A stretch of DNA of 36,158 nucleotides from Leptolyngbya sp. FACHB-36. Lineage in GTDB: Bacteria; Cyanobacteriota; Cyanobacteriia; Leptolyngbyales; Leptolyngbyaceae. Within the stretch, counting starts at the first letter, position 1, and each line of letters begins with the position of its first letter. Where the stretch lies: assembly GCF_014695955.1 (NCBI RefSeq), contig NZ_JACJPG010000187.1, positions 1 through 36,158 of the forward strand, written 5' to 3'. The notes under the pieces are model-generated. The model did no database searches. It saw nothing but the letters and a program-made list of their open reading frames with translations, and was not told the origin of the DNA. Below are positions 1 through 7,557 of this stretch, one piece after another. A program made the translations under genes and the position numbers.

Positions 1-39
1 GCCGCCTGCTTCAGAATTCTGCTATTGTTTTATTGGTAC

Positions 40-112
40 GCTGGTGTAGCTCAGTTGGTAGAGCAGCTGATTTGTAATCAGCCGGTCGCAAGTTCGAGTC
101 TTGTCACCAGCT
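40..112 (+). tRNA. trnT: tRNA-Thr (anticodon UGU)
   Basis: The cloverleaf is complete. The acceptor arms GCTGGTG and CACCAGC pair over 7 bp, the D arm follows, and the anticodon stem GCTGA/TCAGC encloses loop TTTGTAA with anticodon TGT at 73-75. The T arm is GCAAG-TTCGAGT-CTTGT. The 3' CCA is not encoded. An integrase gene starts about 115 bp downstream, so the 3' end of this tRNA gene is the likely attachment site of the element. Confidence 0.95.
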
Positions 113-226
113 TCGACGAAAAGCCCATATATCCAAGATTTTCCGGCGTTTGAGATATGGCGGAATAGGTTGGAATATGCCACAATACCCCCTGATTTCT
201 AGGGAAGATTTAGGGAAGGTAGGGAC
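113..226. other. tRNA-integrase junction, likely attachment region
   Basis: No gene lies here. The segment carries a direct repeat of AGGGAAG (two copies plus a third partial AGGGA) just before the integrase start, which may supply the ribosome binding site and could also be integrase arm-type sites. If the element inserted into tRNA-Thr, the left attachment site lies at or just before this point. No second copy of the tRNA 3' end was seen in the window, so the other boundary is probably outside it. Confidence 0.4.
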
Positions 227-1357
227 GTGGCGAAAGGGAAGCTTACCCTTGAAGCAATTAATGAACGGTTGAGGGCGGCTAGGGTTGGTGTAGTGGTTCG
301 TCAAAAGGGAAATCGTCTATATTTACGGGCGACGTTACCACCGAAGCCGAATTCGGGGAAGAAGCAGTCGCATCAGCAAGATGTTGCTTTGGGTACTTAT
401 GCAAATCCGGCAGGTTTGGAGCGGGCGGAAGCGGAGGCGCGAAAACTTGGAGGATTGCTAGCGTGTCGTGAGTTTGATTGGAAGGTTTATTTAGGAGACG
501 CTCAGGGAACAGACGCTAGGACGTGTGGTGAGTGGGTGGAGCGATTTAAGCGGTACTGTTTGGAGACCAACTTGCAGAGGGATTCGCCTGAAGCGGCGGA
601 GTTGCTATGGCGAAAGCGCTACTATAATTCGGCGTTGAAGTGGTTGCCGGATCGGTGGGAGTTAAGTGCTTCTGTATTAATTTCAGTTGCTCAACGATCG
701 AAGCCGAATAGTCGATCACGGCAGGTTGCTTGTCAGGTGTTGCAGCAGTTTGCAAAGTTTGCGGACGTAGAAGTGGATTTAAAGCCTTATGTTGGCAATT
801 ACTCACCCAAGAAAGTGGTACGAGAGATTCCGCGCGATGAGGTGATTGTGGAGTCGATCGAGCGTTTGTCGCAGCCTGCTTGGAGATGCCTTTACGGGTT
901 AATGGCGACGTATGGGCTACGGGATCATGAGGTGTTTTTTACAGCGTTAGAGTGGCGAGATGGGGGCTTGGGAAATAAGATCTTGGTGGCGCGAGTGACG
1001 GATGGAAAGACGGGAGCGCGGGAGATCTACCCGTTTTACCCAGAGTGGGTAGAACAGTGGCAGCTCTGGGATCTGAAGTTGCCAAGGTTAACGGCACGCA
1101 TTAATCAAGACTACGGGGAACGAGTTGCACGGGCGTTTAAGCGGGCAGGGATGCCGTTTGCACCATATGATCTGCGCCATGCTTATGCAATTCGAGTGTC
1201 CGTTGTGTTCAAGTTGCCAGTAGCAGTGGCGGCAGCGTATATGGGACACAGCCCAACACTGCATTGGGAAACGTACAATCGCTGGATTAGTCAGGAGCAG
1301 CATCAACGGGTCTATGAAGGGGTGCTGCTAGATGAGAATAGACCGAAGGCTCCCTAA
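227..1357 (+). CDS. Tyrosine-type site-specific recombinase (integrase)
   Basis: The 376-aa protein has the C-terminal catalytic domain of the tyrosine recombinases, which cut and rejoin DNA at attachment sites through a 3'-phosphotyrosine. Visible residues are Arg232 in YGLRDHEVF, a possible Lys261, the box YDLRHAY (Arg317; Tyr in place of the first His of HxxR), His341 in YMGHS and the nucleophile Tyr350 in WETYNRW. The N-terminal ~100 residues resemble an arm-binding region. The start is GTG, preceded by purine-rich AGGGAAGG-type sequence. Its place beside a tRNA gene suggests it integrates the element there. It overlaps the convergent next gene by 4 bp. The family call is firm; the exact subfamily is not determined. 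Confidence 0.9.
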   Translation: MAKGKLTLEAINERLRAARVGVVVRQKGNRLYLRATLPPKPNSGKKQSHQQDVALGTYANPAGLERAEAEARKLGGLLACREFDWKVYLGDAQGTDARTCGEWVERFKRYCLETNLQRDSPEAAELLWRKRYYNSALKWLPDRWELSASVLISVAQRSKPNSRSRQVACQVLQQFAKFADVEVDLKPYVGNYSPKKVVREIPRDEVIVESIERLSQPAWRCLYGLMATYGLRDHEVFFTALEWRDGGLGNKILVARVTDGKTGAREIYPFYPEWVEQWQLWDLKLPRLTARINQDYGERVARAFKRAGMPFAPYDLRHAYAIRVSVVFKLPVAVAAAYMGHSPTLHWETYNRWISQEQHQRVYEGVLLDENRPKAP

Positions 1358-1665
1358 TTTGCTGTACGGCGTTCGGGTCGTTCTGAGAGGCGCTGCTGAC
1401 ACTTCTCAATATGGAACTGATAGCGGGGAAGTTTGGCGCTGGGTTTGCGACGATCGCGAACTTCGTGACCGACTCGCAGCAGTCCGGAGCGCACGGCTTC
1501 GCGGAGTTGTTCGGGGTCGTCGAGTCCGAGGAGGTGATAGGCGGGATCAGTGTCGTACCACTGGCGCGTCGTGGACGCTTGGGCTGGGGGAAGTCCGAGC
1601 ATTTCGGTGAGGATGTCTCGAACGGCTTGTTTTAGCTGGCTTTCGGGGATGAGGCGATCAGTCAC
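1354..1665 (-). CDS. Small putative excisionase-like DNA-binding protein
   Basis: A 103-aa protein convergent with, and overlapping by 4 bp, the integrase gene. The C-terminal half reads LGLDDPEQLREAVRSGLLRV followed by a basic stretch (HEVRDRRKPSAKLPRYQFH). This resembles the winged-helix fold of excisionases and MerR-like proteins, in which a helix-turn-helix is followed by an Arg/Tyr-rich wing. Integrase directionality factors are commonly small basic proteins encoded next to the integrase, so this role is inferred from position and composition. An AT-rich inverted repeat lies just upstream. A generic HTH regulator is the alternative. Confidence 0.55.
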   Translation of the reverse strand: MTDRLIPESQLKQAVRDILTEMLGLPPAQASTTRQWYDTDPAYHLLGLDDPEQLREAVRSGLLRVGHEVRDRRKPSAKLPRYQFHIEKCQQRLSERPERRTAN

Positions 1666-1696
1666 GGCAATCGATAAGAGTTTGGTATAAAGTGAG

Positions 1697-1720
1697 TTAA
1701 TTATATGAAAGCATAATTAA
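1697..1720. promoter_or_regulatory. AT-rich inverted repeat upstream of excisionase-like gene
   Basis: TTAATTAT and ATAATTAA form a perfect 8-bp inverted repeat with an 8-nt loop, about 32 bp upstream of the start at 1665. It sits in the AT-rich segment 1666-1824 and may be an operator or promoter element of the small gene. No gene is seen in 1666-1824. Confidence 0.4.
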
Positions 1721-1824
1721 TTATATTTTTAGACAGCCTCAATGTCAGTAAATAAGCTGCGATGGGTTCAAATCAGGTAGAACTCACATTTTCTTGCCTG
1801 AATTTCTTTTTGTATCCATGTCAC

Positions 1825-4359
1825 GTGCTTAACGCCTTACGGCATCAGAGGTTGGCTCACAGTGTTGCGGTAGATCGTAACTGCCATTAGTAGAGAGTGC
1901 TCAACGCCTTACGGCATCAGAGGTTGGCTCACCGTCCCATAGCACCGTATTCCTACAGAATCGGTTTAGTGCTCAACGCCTTACGGCATCAGAGGTTGGC
2001 TCACGGTAGAAGGAACTAGGTTTTGATCTCTAAGGTTAAAGTGCTCAACGCCTTACGGCATCAGAGGTTGGCTCACTAGACCCTCAAACTGCTTACGAGT
2101 CAGTCCCAACTCAGGTGCTCAACGCCTTACGGCATCAGAGGTTGGCTCACTAGATTGAGGCAGAGTTTAGATTGCCGCCAGTGGGGTGCTCAACGCCTTA
2201 CGGCATCAGAGGTTGGCTCACTCCCTGCAATCTCACCACAATTTCGTCATCTTCTTCGGTGCTCAACGCCTTACGGCATCAGAGGTTGGCTCACTCAATC
2301 TCAACTCGGCTTACAGAAAATTCAGCTTTGTGCTCAACGCCTTACGGCATCAGAGGTTGGCTCACCACAAAAGCCGCGATCGCTGTGCCGTGGAAATACT
2401 CGTGCTCAACGCCTTACGGCATCAGAGGTTGGCTCACTTCTTAGGGTTTGCTGCTGGGAATTATTAGGCAGTTGTGCTCAACGCCTTACGGCATCAGAGG
2501 TTGGCTCACTTGCTTGCCTAACCACGTCACTGACGTCGCTAGAACGTGCTCAACGCCTTACGGCATCAGAGGTTGGCTCACCCACAGCTGCTGCACTGGG
2601 AACGGGTTCTCTAGTGGGTGCTCAACGCCTTACGGCATCAGAGGTTGGCTCACCCAACTCCTGAGAAGATAGTGACTCCTCTAGTAAAGTGCTCAACGCC
2701 TTACGGCATCAGAGGTTGGCTCACATTCTTTTACCCGTCCCTTTAGGTACTTGCCCATTAGTGCTCAACGCCTTACGGCATCAGAGGTTGGCTCACGGCA
2801 GATCTCTTAGGACTAGCGGCTAGTGATGGCATGTGCTCAACGCCTTACGGCATCAGAGGTTGGCTCACCAGTACCTGATCGATGTGCATCGTGACACCTC
2901 TAAGTGCTCAACGCCTTACGGCATCAGAGGTTGGCTCACTGCCCTAGGAGACATTTCTATCGGTCCTCAGTTCCAGTGCTCAACGCCTTACGGCATCAGA
3001 GGTTGGCTCACTGTCGCACCGAACAAACCCTCGAAAGCATCCCTGAGTGCTCAACGCCTTACGGCATCAGAGGTTGGCTCACTCCTGTGCAGTCTGGACG
3101 TGAATCCATAGAGTCTGGTGCTCAACGCCTTACGGCATCAGAGGTTGGCTCACCGCGTAGGACACCAGGAAGCGCTTGCTGCGTGTGCTCAACGCCTTAC
3201 GGCATCAGAGGTTGGCTCACGGGCGATCGCAGGCAGAGAGATTCCCGGCACCGATGGTGCTCAACGCCTTACGGCATCAGAGGTTGGCTCACAATCACAG
3301 AATTGCGAGTGATGCTGAGCGATCTAGTGCTCAACGCCTTACGGCATCAGAGGTTGGCTCACGGCTTGAACCGCAAGAACTCTCGGAACTGGCGAAGTGC
3401 TCAACGCCTTACGGCATCAGAGGTTGGCTCACCTCTTTCTGGCGGATAGGTGCAATTGTCTGTCAATCGTGCTCAACGCCTTACGGCATCAGAGGTTGGC
3501 TCACTCGATGGGATATGCCTCCAGCAAAGGCGCTAAAAACGTGCTCAACGCCTTACGGCATCAGAGGTTGGCTCACACCTCCGGCGTTAGTTGACCCTGT
3601 TTGTCTAGCTGTGCTCAACGCCTTACGGCATCAGAGGTTGGCTCACCTAGAAATCGATTACCGGAAGCTGTTCGAGTGACAAGTGCTCAACGCCTTACGG
3701 CATCAGAGGTTGGCTCACATCGACGGCAACAGAAACACTTCATCTTTGGTTTGGTGCTCAACGCCTTACGGCATCAGAGGTTGGCTCACCTCTCCTCTGG
3801 CGTGGTGAACCTGTTGCCGAATCGTGCTCAACGCCTTACGGCATCAGAGGTTGGCTCACAGGTGGGTGATGCGTATTGAAGCCAAGATAGCAGCGTGCTC
3901 AACGCCTTACGGCATCAGAGGTTGGCTCACATTCAGGGGTAAGCTTTGAAGGTCTTGCCATGCACCGTGCTCAACGCCTTACGGCATCAGAGGTTGGCTC
4001 ACTGTAGAGTCCGCGTTTGGACTTGACCTACTAGAAGTGTGCTCAACGCCTTACGGCATCAGAGGTTGGCTCACCGCCATCAATCCCTGCATTACCTCAA
4101 AATCAGATGAGTGCTCAACGCCTTACGGCATCAGAGGTTGGCTCACTTAAACCATTCGCGTACGCGAAGATTATGGAATTTGTGCTCAACGCCTTACGGC
4201 ATCAGAGGTTGGCTCACAACAGTTGCAGATAACGGGTCGCGCTGTTGAGATTGTGCTCAACGCCTTACGGCATCAGAGGTTGGCTCACAGACTGCCTTTC
4301 TCTTGGAATCTCCCGCTGGGCTGGTGCTCAACGCCTTACGGCATCAGAGGTTGGCTCAC
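1825..4359 (-). CRISPR. CRISPR array: 36 repeats of 36 bp, 35 spacers
   Basis: The repeat on the + strand begins GTGCTCAACGCCTTACGGCA and ends TCAGAGGTTGGCTCAC. Repeats start at 1825, 1897, 1969, 2041, 2115, 2186, 2259, 2330, 2402, 2474, 2546, 2618, 2689, 2761, 2833, 2904, 2976, 3047, 3118, 3185, 3257, 3327, 3397, 3469, 3541, 3611, 3683, 3754, 3824, 3895, 3967, 4039, 4111, 4182, 4253 and 4324. Spacers are 31-38 nt, mostly 35-36; the shortest (31) is 3154-3184 and the longest (38) 2077-2114. Only the first repeat (1825) shows a substitution (C to T at position 6). Read on the minus strand, the repeat has a hairpin GCC-GTAA-GGC followed by an 8-nt tail TTGAGCAC, the geometry Cas6 needs for a 5' handle. 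This makes the minus strand the transcribed one, with the leader at the cas2 end and the degenerate repeat at the trailer. ORFs reading through the array are artefacts. Confidence 0.97.
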
Positions 4360-4619
4360 CGCGATTGCCAGAACCCTTAGTGAGAACCAGCCCACAGCAA
4401 GTTCTGCAAGCACCATAGCTCAAATAGCTGTAATACTGCCCAAAGCTGTCTTTAACACTGCCTCACTCCCTGCGGGTAGCCCTGCCAAAACCTTGCCCAT
4501 CAAGCTCTGCAAAAAATGCAAGCACTTGATCGCAGTCCATAGCTTCTGAATCAGAACGCCAGTAAGCCTGCGACGGCATTTGCCTTTTGATTCTCTCCTC
4601 ACAATCACCGATCCTTGCA
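4360..4619 (-). promoter_or_regulatory. Putative CRISPR leader between cas2 and array
   Basis: This 260-bp gene-free segment lies between the last repeat and the cas2 stop. With leftward array transcription it is the leader, where the promoter and spacer-integration signals would be. It is not notably AT-rich next to the repeat, unlike many leaders. The segment left of the array (1666-1824) is more AT-rich, which is the main argument against this orientation. Confidence 0.55.
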
Positions 4620-4913
4620 TCAAATCACTCGGAAGCCATCGCCCGAATTGGACCACGTTCCGGGACGATTACACACCTGCACCCGCTCCACGCAGCGGTT
4701 ACAGAGTCCCACCAGCAGTAGATCATCCTCCGCTGTCAGAATCTGCTCCAGTTCCCATCGCAATTTCTCACGATCGCGCTGGCTCAGCCTGCATCGAAAA
4801 ACTGATAGCTGTACACTCTCCCCATATCCCTTAAGCAGTTTATGTGCTTTGCGCCAGCGTTTCGGATCGCGAATGTCGTAGGCAATTAGGTACCAGTGCT
4901 TGAGTTCTGCCAT
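4620..4913 (-). CDS. cas2: CRISPR-associated Cas2
   Basis: The 97-aa protein begins [20 protein letters not shown], with the beta-strand plus Asp (YDI) typical of the ferredoxin-like Cas2 fold, followed by [23 protein letters not shown]. Cas2 forms the dimeric core of the Cas1-Cas2 spacer-integration complex. The C-terminal ~20 residues are less typical of the family. The ATG is 4 bp past the cas1 stop with an overlapping AGGTAGGG ribosome binding site, so it is translated within the operon. It is the last gene before the array. Confidence 0.95.
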   Translation of the reverse strand: MAELKHWYLIAYDIRDPKRWRKAHKLLKGYGESVQLSVFRCRLSQRDREKLRWELEQILTAEDDLLLVGLCNRCVERVQVCNRPGTWSNSGDGFRVI

Positions 4914-4917
4914 CGCC

Positions 4918-5874
4918 CTACCTCACAATCAGTTGAGCGAATAGACCTCCTTCACCCATCCATTCCTTCTCCAGCAGCCGGACTTCTAGCTCCAGTAAGC
5001 GACGGTAGGTAAGCGAGTAGCCAGTAACCGGATGCTTCCAGGTGTCTTCCTTGCGCCGTTCATACAAGCTCACGAACTTGCGGCGTCCACTCTCACTCAG
5101 CCACACCTGCGCCCCCCGCACCTCAAAATCTTCGCTAACATCCCACTGCTTGCGATTGATCGACGCTAGAACAGGCAGATCTACCAGCGGCACTCGAAAG
5201 ATTTCAATCAGGTCAAGGGCGAGTGGGGGCGCTTGAGTACGCGGCTGGTGATAGAACCCCAGAGCAGGCTCTAATCCGACTACTAAAATGGCATTCATCA
5301 CATCCTTTAGCAGCAGCGCGTAGCCAAAACCGAGCAGCGCATTAAACCGATCCTTGGGTGGGCGGCGGTTGCGATCGGTAAACTGAAGGGCAGGGTCAAC
5401 GCTGGCAGAAATCAAGTGCGGCAGTGCGCCAAAGTACAAAGCAGCTAGATTGCCCTCCAATCCCAACAGCGATGCGAGAGAAGCGGCTTTCGGCACCTGT
5501 TTCAGCACGGCTTTCATTTGCTCGATCGCAGCAGTCAGTGCGTCCGGAACCTCCGCCCTACCTCGCTGCCTACGCATCAAGAGCTTGCGCTGTCCCTGCC
5601 CTCGGCAATTCACCAACTTGCGAGCAAGCTCTAAGCAGGTTTCCGGGTTACTCAACGCGGCATATTGCCGAATTCGCCGCTGGATGCTGCCTTGTCGGGC
5701 GTCGAAGCTGCCCAGATACCGCCCACCCCCCGAAACAAAGTGAACGCCAATGTCTTGCTCGGTACAGAAATGCAGCGCCTGAGTGGAAATTTGGGAGTAG
5801 CTGTGCAGCACCACCTGCCCCACTTGCCGCGCAGGAACTTTCTCGATCGGTTGACCTTTGCGAGTGATCTTCAA
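4918..5874 (-). CDS. cas1: CRISPR-associated Cas1 (Cas1 half of a Cas4-Cas1 frame)
   Basis: Cas1 is the metal-dependent integrase that inserts spacers into the array. The expected catalytic residues are present: Glu140 (LLGLEGNLA), His209 (ALGFYHQPR) and Asp221 (LALDLIEIF). The N-terminal segment ([19 protein letters not shown]) is typical. The only usable start is TTG directly after the TAA that ends cas4, in the same reading frame. Reading through the TAA gives a sequence matching the junction of known Cas4/Cas1 fusion proteins. Cas1 is therefore either translated separately from TTG (weak GGTGA upstream) or made by readthrough. The domain itself looks intact at 318 aa. Confidence 0.93.
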   Translation of the reverse strand: MKITRKGQPIEKVPARQVGQVVLHSYSQISTQALHFCTEQDIGVHFVSGGGRYLGSFDARQGSIQRRIRQYAALSNPETCLELARKLVNCRGQGQRKLLMRRQRGRAEVPDALTAAIEQMKAVLKQVPKAASLASLLGLEGNLAALYFGALPHLISASVDPALQFTDRNRRPPKDRFNALLGFGYALLLKDVMNAILVVGLEPALGFYHQPRTQAPPLALDLIEIFRVPLVDLPVLASINRKQWDVSEDFEVRGAQVWLSESGRRKFVSLYERRKEDTWKHPVTGYSLTYRRLLELEVRLLEKEWMGEGGLFAQLIVR

Positions 5875-6579
5875 TTATTCACCGCTTCTGCCAATGCACG
5901 TTCCGGGTTCCAAGATGTGCAGCACTTGACGATCGTCGTCTTCGGGAAATAAGCGCACGGGCTGCCATTCGCGGTCATGCACCAACCGCGCTTCTTCTGG
6001 CAAACATACTGGAGCCAATGAACAACGAGTACACAGCCGCTCATTGTCAGTTACTGGAGGACGATGGGTAGACATCCTGAGCGATCGAGCTTGCTCAATT
6101 GCGGCTCGAACGTCAGCACGCCCAGCCTCATCTAGTGGCACATGCACCAGCACGTTGTCGGCATGGTAGCGGATTCTGCCTTCTTGAACTGGAATTCCCA
6201 AGGCTGCCTCAATCAGGCAGGCGTAGGCGAGAATTTGCAGGCGATCGCTCTCCCAAGCTTGCGGCTGTTTGTTTTCGTCTCGATGGCAGCGACCGCGCTT
6301 ATGTTCGTAGGGAATCGTTTGCCCGTCACGAGTGCGGAGGGCATCGACGCGACCCCGCAAGCCTAACTCAGCATTTTCGAGAAACAGTTCTTCCCAGTCT
6401 TCATCTTCCTGTTTCTCAAGTTCAACATGCAGCCTGCGTCCGGCAAAAACTGCAGCATCTTGGGTGTATAGTTCTTCGACCTCCTCTAAATAGAACAACC
6501 GGGGACAATAAGCAAAAGCGTGGAGCGCAGACACACGGATCGTGCCCTGCTCTGTTGCAGGAGGATCTAACGTTTGCAT
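5875..6579 (-). CDS. cas4: CRISPR-associated Cas4 (Cas4 half of a Cas4-Cas1 frame)
   Basis: This RecB-like exonuclease takes part in trimming and orienting prespacers. Visible motifs are Cys25 (AFAYCPRLFYLE), Asp79 (LRGRVDAL), Glu92 and Lys94 (YEHKRG), Gln115/Tyr119 (DRLQILAY) and the Cys cluster C183-x2-C186-x5-C192 (LCTRCSLAPVC), which with Cys25 would bind an iron-sulfur cluster. The C-terminal residues HILEPGTCIGRSGE are not part of ordinary Cas4 but match the linker at the start of Cas1 in fused proteins. The frame then meets TAA and continues in frame into cas1. A single C-to-T change (CAA to TAA) would explain the split. The upstream gap of 300 bp suggests separate regulation. Confidence 0.93.
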   Translation of the reverse strand: MQTLDPPATEQGTIRVSALHAFAYCPRLFYLEEVEELYTQDAAVFAGRRLHVELEKQEDEDWEELFLENAELGLRGRVDALRTRDGQTIPYEHKRGRCHRDENKQPQAWESDRLQILAYACLIEAALGIPVQEGRIRYHADNVLVHVPLDEAGRADVRAAIEQARSLRMSTHRPPVTDNERLCTRCSLAPVCLPEEARLVHDREWQPVRLFPEDDDRQVLHILEPGTCIGRSGE

Positions 6580-6608
6580 AGCAGTGAATAAGGCTTAAAA
6601 GCTGTTCA

Positions 6609-6629
6609 ATCGTTGGTGTACCAACCGAT
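6609..6629. promoter_or_regulatory. Near-palindrome upstream of cas4
   Basis: ATCGTTGGT and ACCAACCGAT form an almost perfect palindrome around a central GT (one extra C in the right arm), ending about 30 bp upstream of the cas4 start. With such a short centre it is more likely an operator than an RNA hairpin. The bound protein is unknown. Confidence 0.35.
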
Positions 6630-6730
6630 ACACCCAAGGAGATTGCTATTCCTTGATGGTCCTGTCGTTAGAAGTACGGCTTTTTGAAGGAAGCATACAC
6701 CCGTACCTCTGGAATCTACAGGTAGACAAT

Positions 6731-6745
6731 GCAGTAATGCAGTAA
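6731..6745. promoter_or_regulatory. Operator-like 15-mer shared with the WYL promoter
   Basis: GCAGTAATGCAGTAA is a direct repeat of GCAGTAA with an 8-bp period. The same 15 bases occur on the opposite strand at 13957-13971, upstream of the WYL regulator gene, and a one-mismatch copy lies at 13842-13856. The WYL protein is the obvious candidate ligand. Confidence 0.6.
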
Positions 6746-6773
6746 TAGCAGATGGCTCAAGAGTGACAAAGAA

Positions 6774-6797
6774 AACGCCTTATGGCAATCAGAGGTT
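6774..6797 (-). repeat. Solitary CRISPR-repeat-like sequence (possible crRNA-like regulatory RNA)
   Basis: On the minus strand the 23-nt core of the array repeat (AACCTCTGAT, GCC, TAAGGCGTT) is kept with one inserted T and one G-to-A change. The hairpin GCC-ATAA-GGC remains, but the 8-nt handle is different (TTTTCTTT in place of TTGAGCAC). No second repeat is seen nearby. A -10-like TATAAC lies about 17 nt upstream of the conserved core. Single degenerate repeats inside type I cas operons are known to encode CreA/CreR-type guide RNAs that steer Cascade to a promoter; that role here is inference. A leftover repeat is the alternative. Confidence 0.6.
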
Positions 6798-6879
6798 CAG
6801 CACTCTGTTAACAGTTATAGTCATATCTTCAGTTTTCAAGGTTCAAAAGCTTGAGTCGAAGCTGACCGTTACAACAGCA

Positions 6880-7557
6880 TCAGGTTGAGCGCTTTCCTCG
6901 CTTCGCTTGTGCTGATTTTGCAGGCGCTGTAGTCACAGGCGGCTTGATTGAAATCAAACACTCGTCGCTGTATCCCAGTTCAGACATTGAGAAGCGCTGA
7001 AACGTTCCTTGCGTGGTTTGGCGATCGATCCACACGGGCAAGCCAATTAGCCCGCGATTGTCCTTAACAAGCCAGCGAACCACGCCATCAGCTTCCCGAT
7101 AAAGCCTTGCACCGTTAATTAACGCCCAAGACTCACCGAGAGACAGCCCACCAAAACGGCTGATCTGTCCTGGGGTAGACAGAGCAATTGCCACAAGATC
7201 GGACAGCTTCACTGCTGCCGATTCCTCGCTAGAGTCAAGCTGGATCACCACCTGTAAATCTGTAAGCAGTTCATGATGGTTTGGTTTTGAGAACTGACTG
7301 GTTGGGTATGTGCCCAAGTGTTTGACGCTGAACTTGTGGTGGCGCTGTTTGCGAACGATGCGGGAAATCGGCGGGTCGTCGCCAATAATGCCGATCCCCA
7401 GCTTCACTCCAATGTGCGCCATCATATCTACCTCGCCCACTAGCGACAGCAGCAGCCCATAAACTGTTGAGGGTGGTGGATAGCGATAGGTTTCTTTGTA
7501 ATCCCGTGCAAAGCTGCGAGGAAAGCTAGTGCAGGGGCAATCGAGGTAAAGCAACAT
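6880..7557 (-). CDS. cas5: CRISPR-associated Cas5 (DevS-like)
   Basis: Cas5 is the RAMP subunit that caps the crRNA 5' handle in the Cascade complex. The 225-aa protein starts MLLYLDCPCTSFPRSFARDY, and has the typical PPPSTVYGLLLSLVGE helix and a glycine-rich segment RFGGLSLGESWALIN near residues 133-147. The Lys/Arg-rich tail is not diagnostic. It overlaps cas7 by one base (TAATG), so it is translationally coupled. Its neighbours and size fit the Cas5 of MYXAN-type modules. Confidence 0.88.
   Translation of the reverse strand: MLLYLDCPCTSFPRSFARDYKETYRYPPPSTVYGLLLSLVGEVDMMAHIGVKLGIGIIGDDPPISRIVRKQRHHKFSVKHLGTYPTSQFSKPNHHELLTDLQVVIQLDSSEESAAVKLSDLVAIALSTPGQISRFGGLSLGESWALINGARLYREADGVVRWLVKDNRGLIGLPVWIDRQTTQGTFQRFSMSELGYSDECLISIKPPVTTAPAKSAQAKRGKRST

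Larger units (their letters stand above)
6580..6879 (-). other. 300-bp cas5-cas4 intergenic region
   Basis: This is the only long gap inside the cas operon; the other junctions are short gaps or overlaps. In transcription order it holds a TATAAC -10-like hexamer (6814-6819), a CRISPR-repeat-like sequence (6774-6797), the shared operator-like 15-mer (6731-6745), a GTACGG/CCGTAC inverted repeat, and a near-palindrome (6609-6629) upstream of cas4. No convincing ORF is seen in it. Confidence 0.6.

Noticed and set aside
1332-1635. Two + strand ORFs over the excisionase-like gene
   Set aside because: The minus-strand frame has protein-like composition and fits the neighbourhood; the + frames are its shadows.
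1666-1824. Array leader on the left side because the flank is AT-rich
   Set aside because: The repeat next to it is the only degenerate one, and the Cas6-type hairpin plus 8-nt handle fits minus-strand transcription with the leader at the cas2 side. Kept as an open caveat.
2155-4549. Long + strand ORFs with repeated peptides such as AQRLTASEVGS, CSTPYGIRGWLT and LNALRHQRLAH
   Set aside because: They are three-frame translations of the CRISPR repeat and have no start or codon signal of their own.
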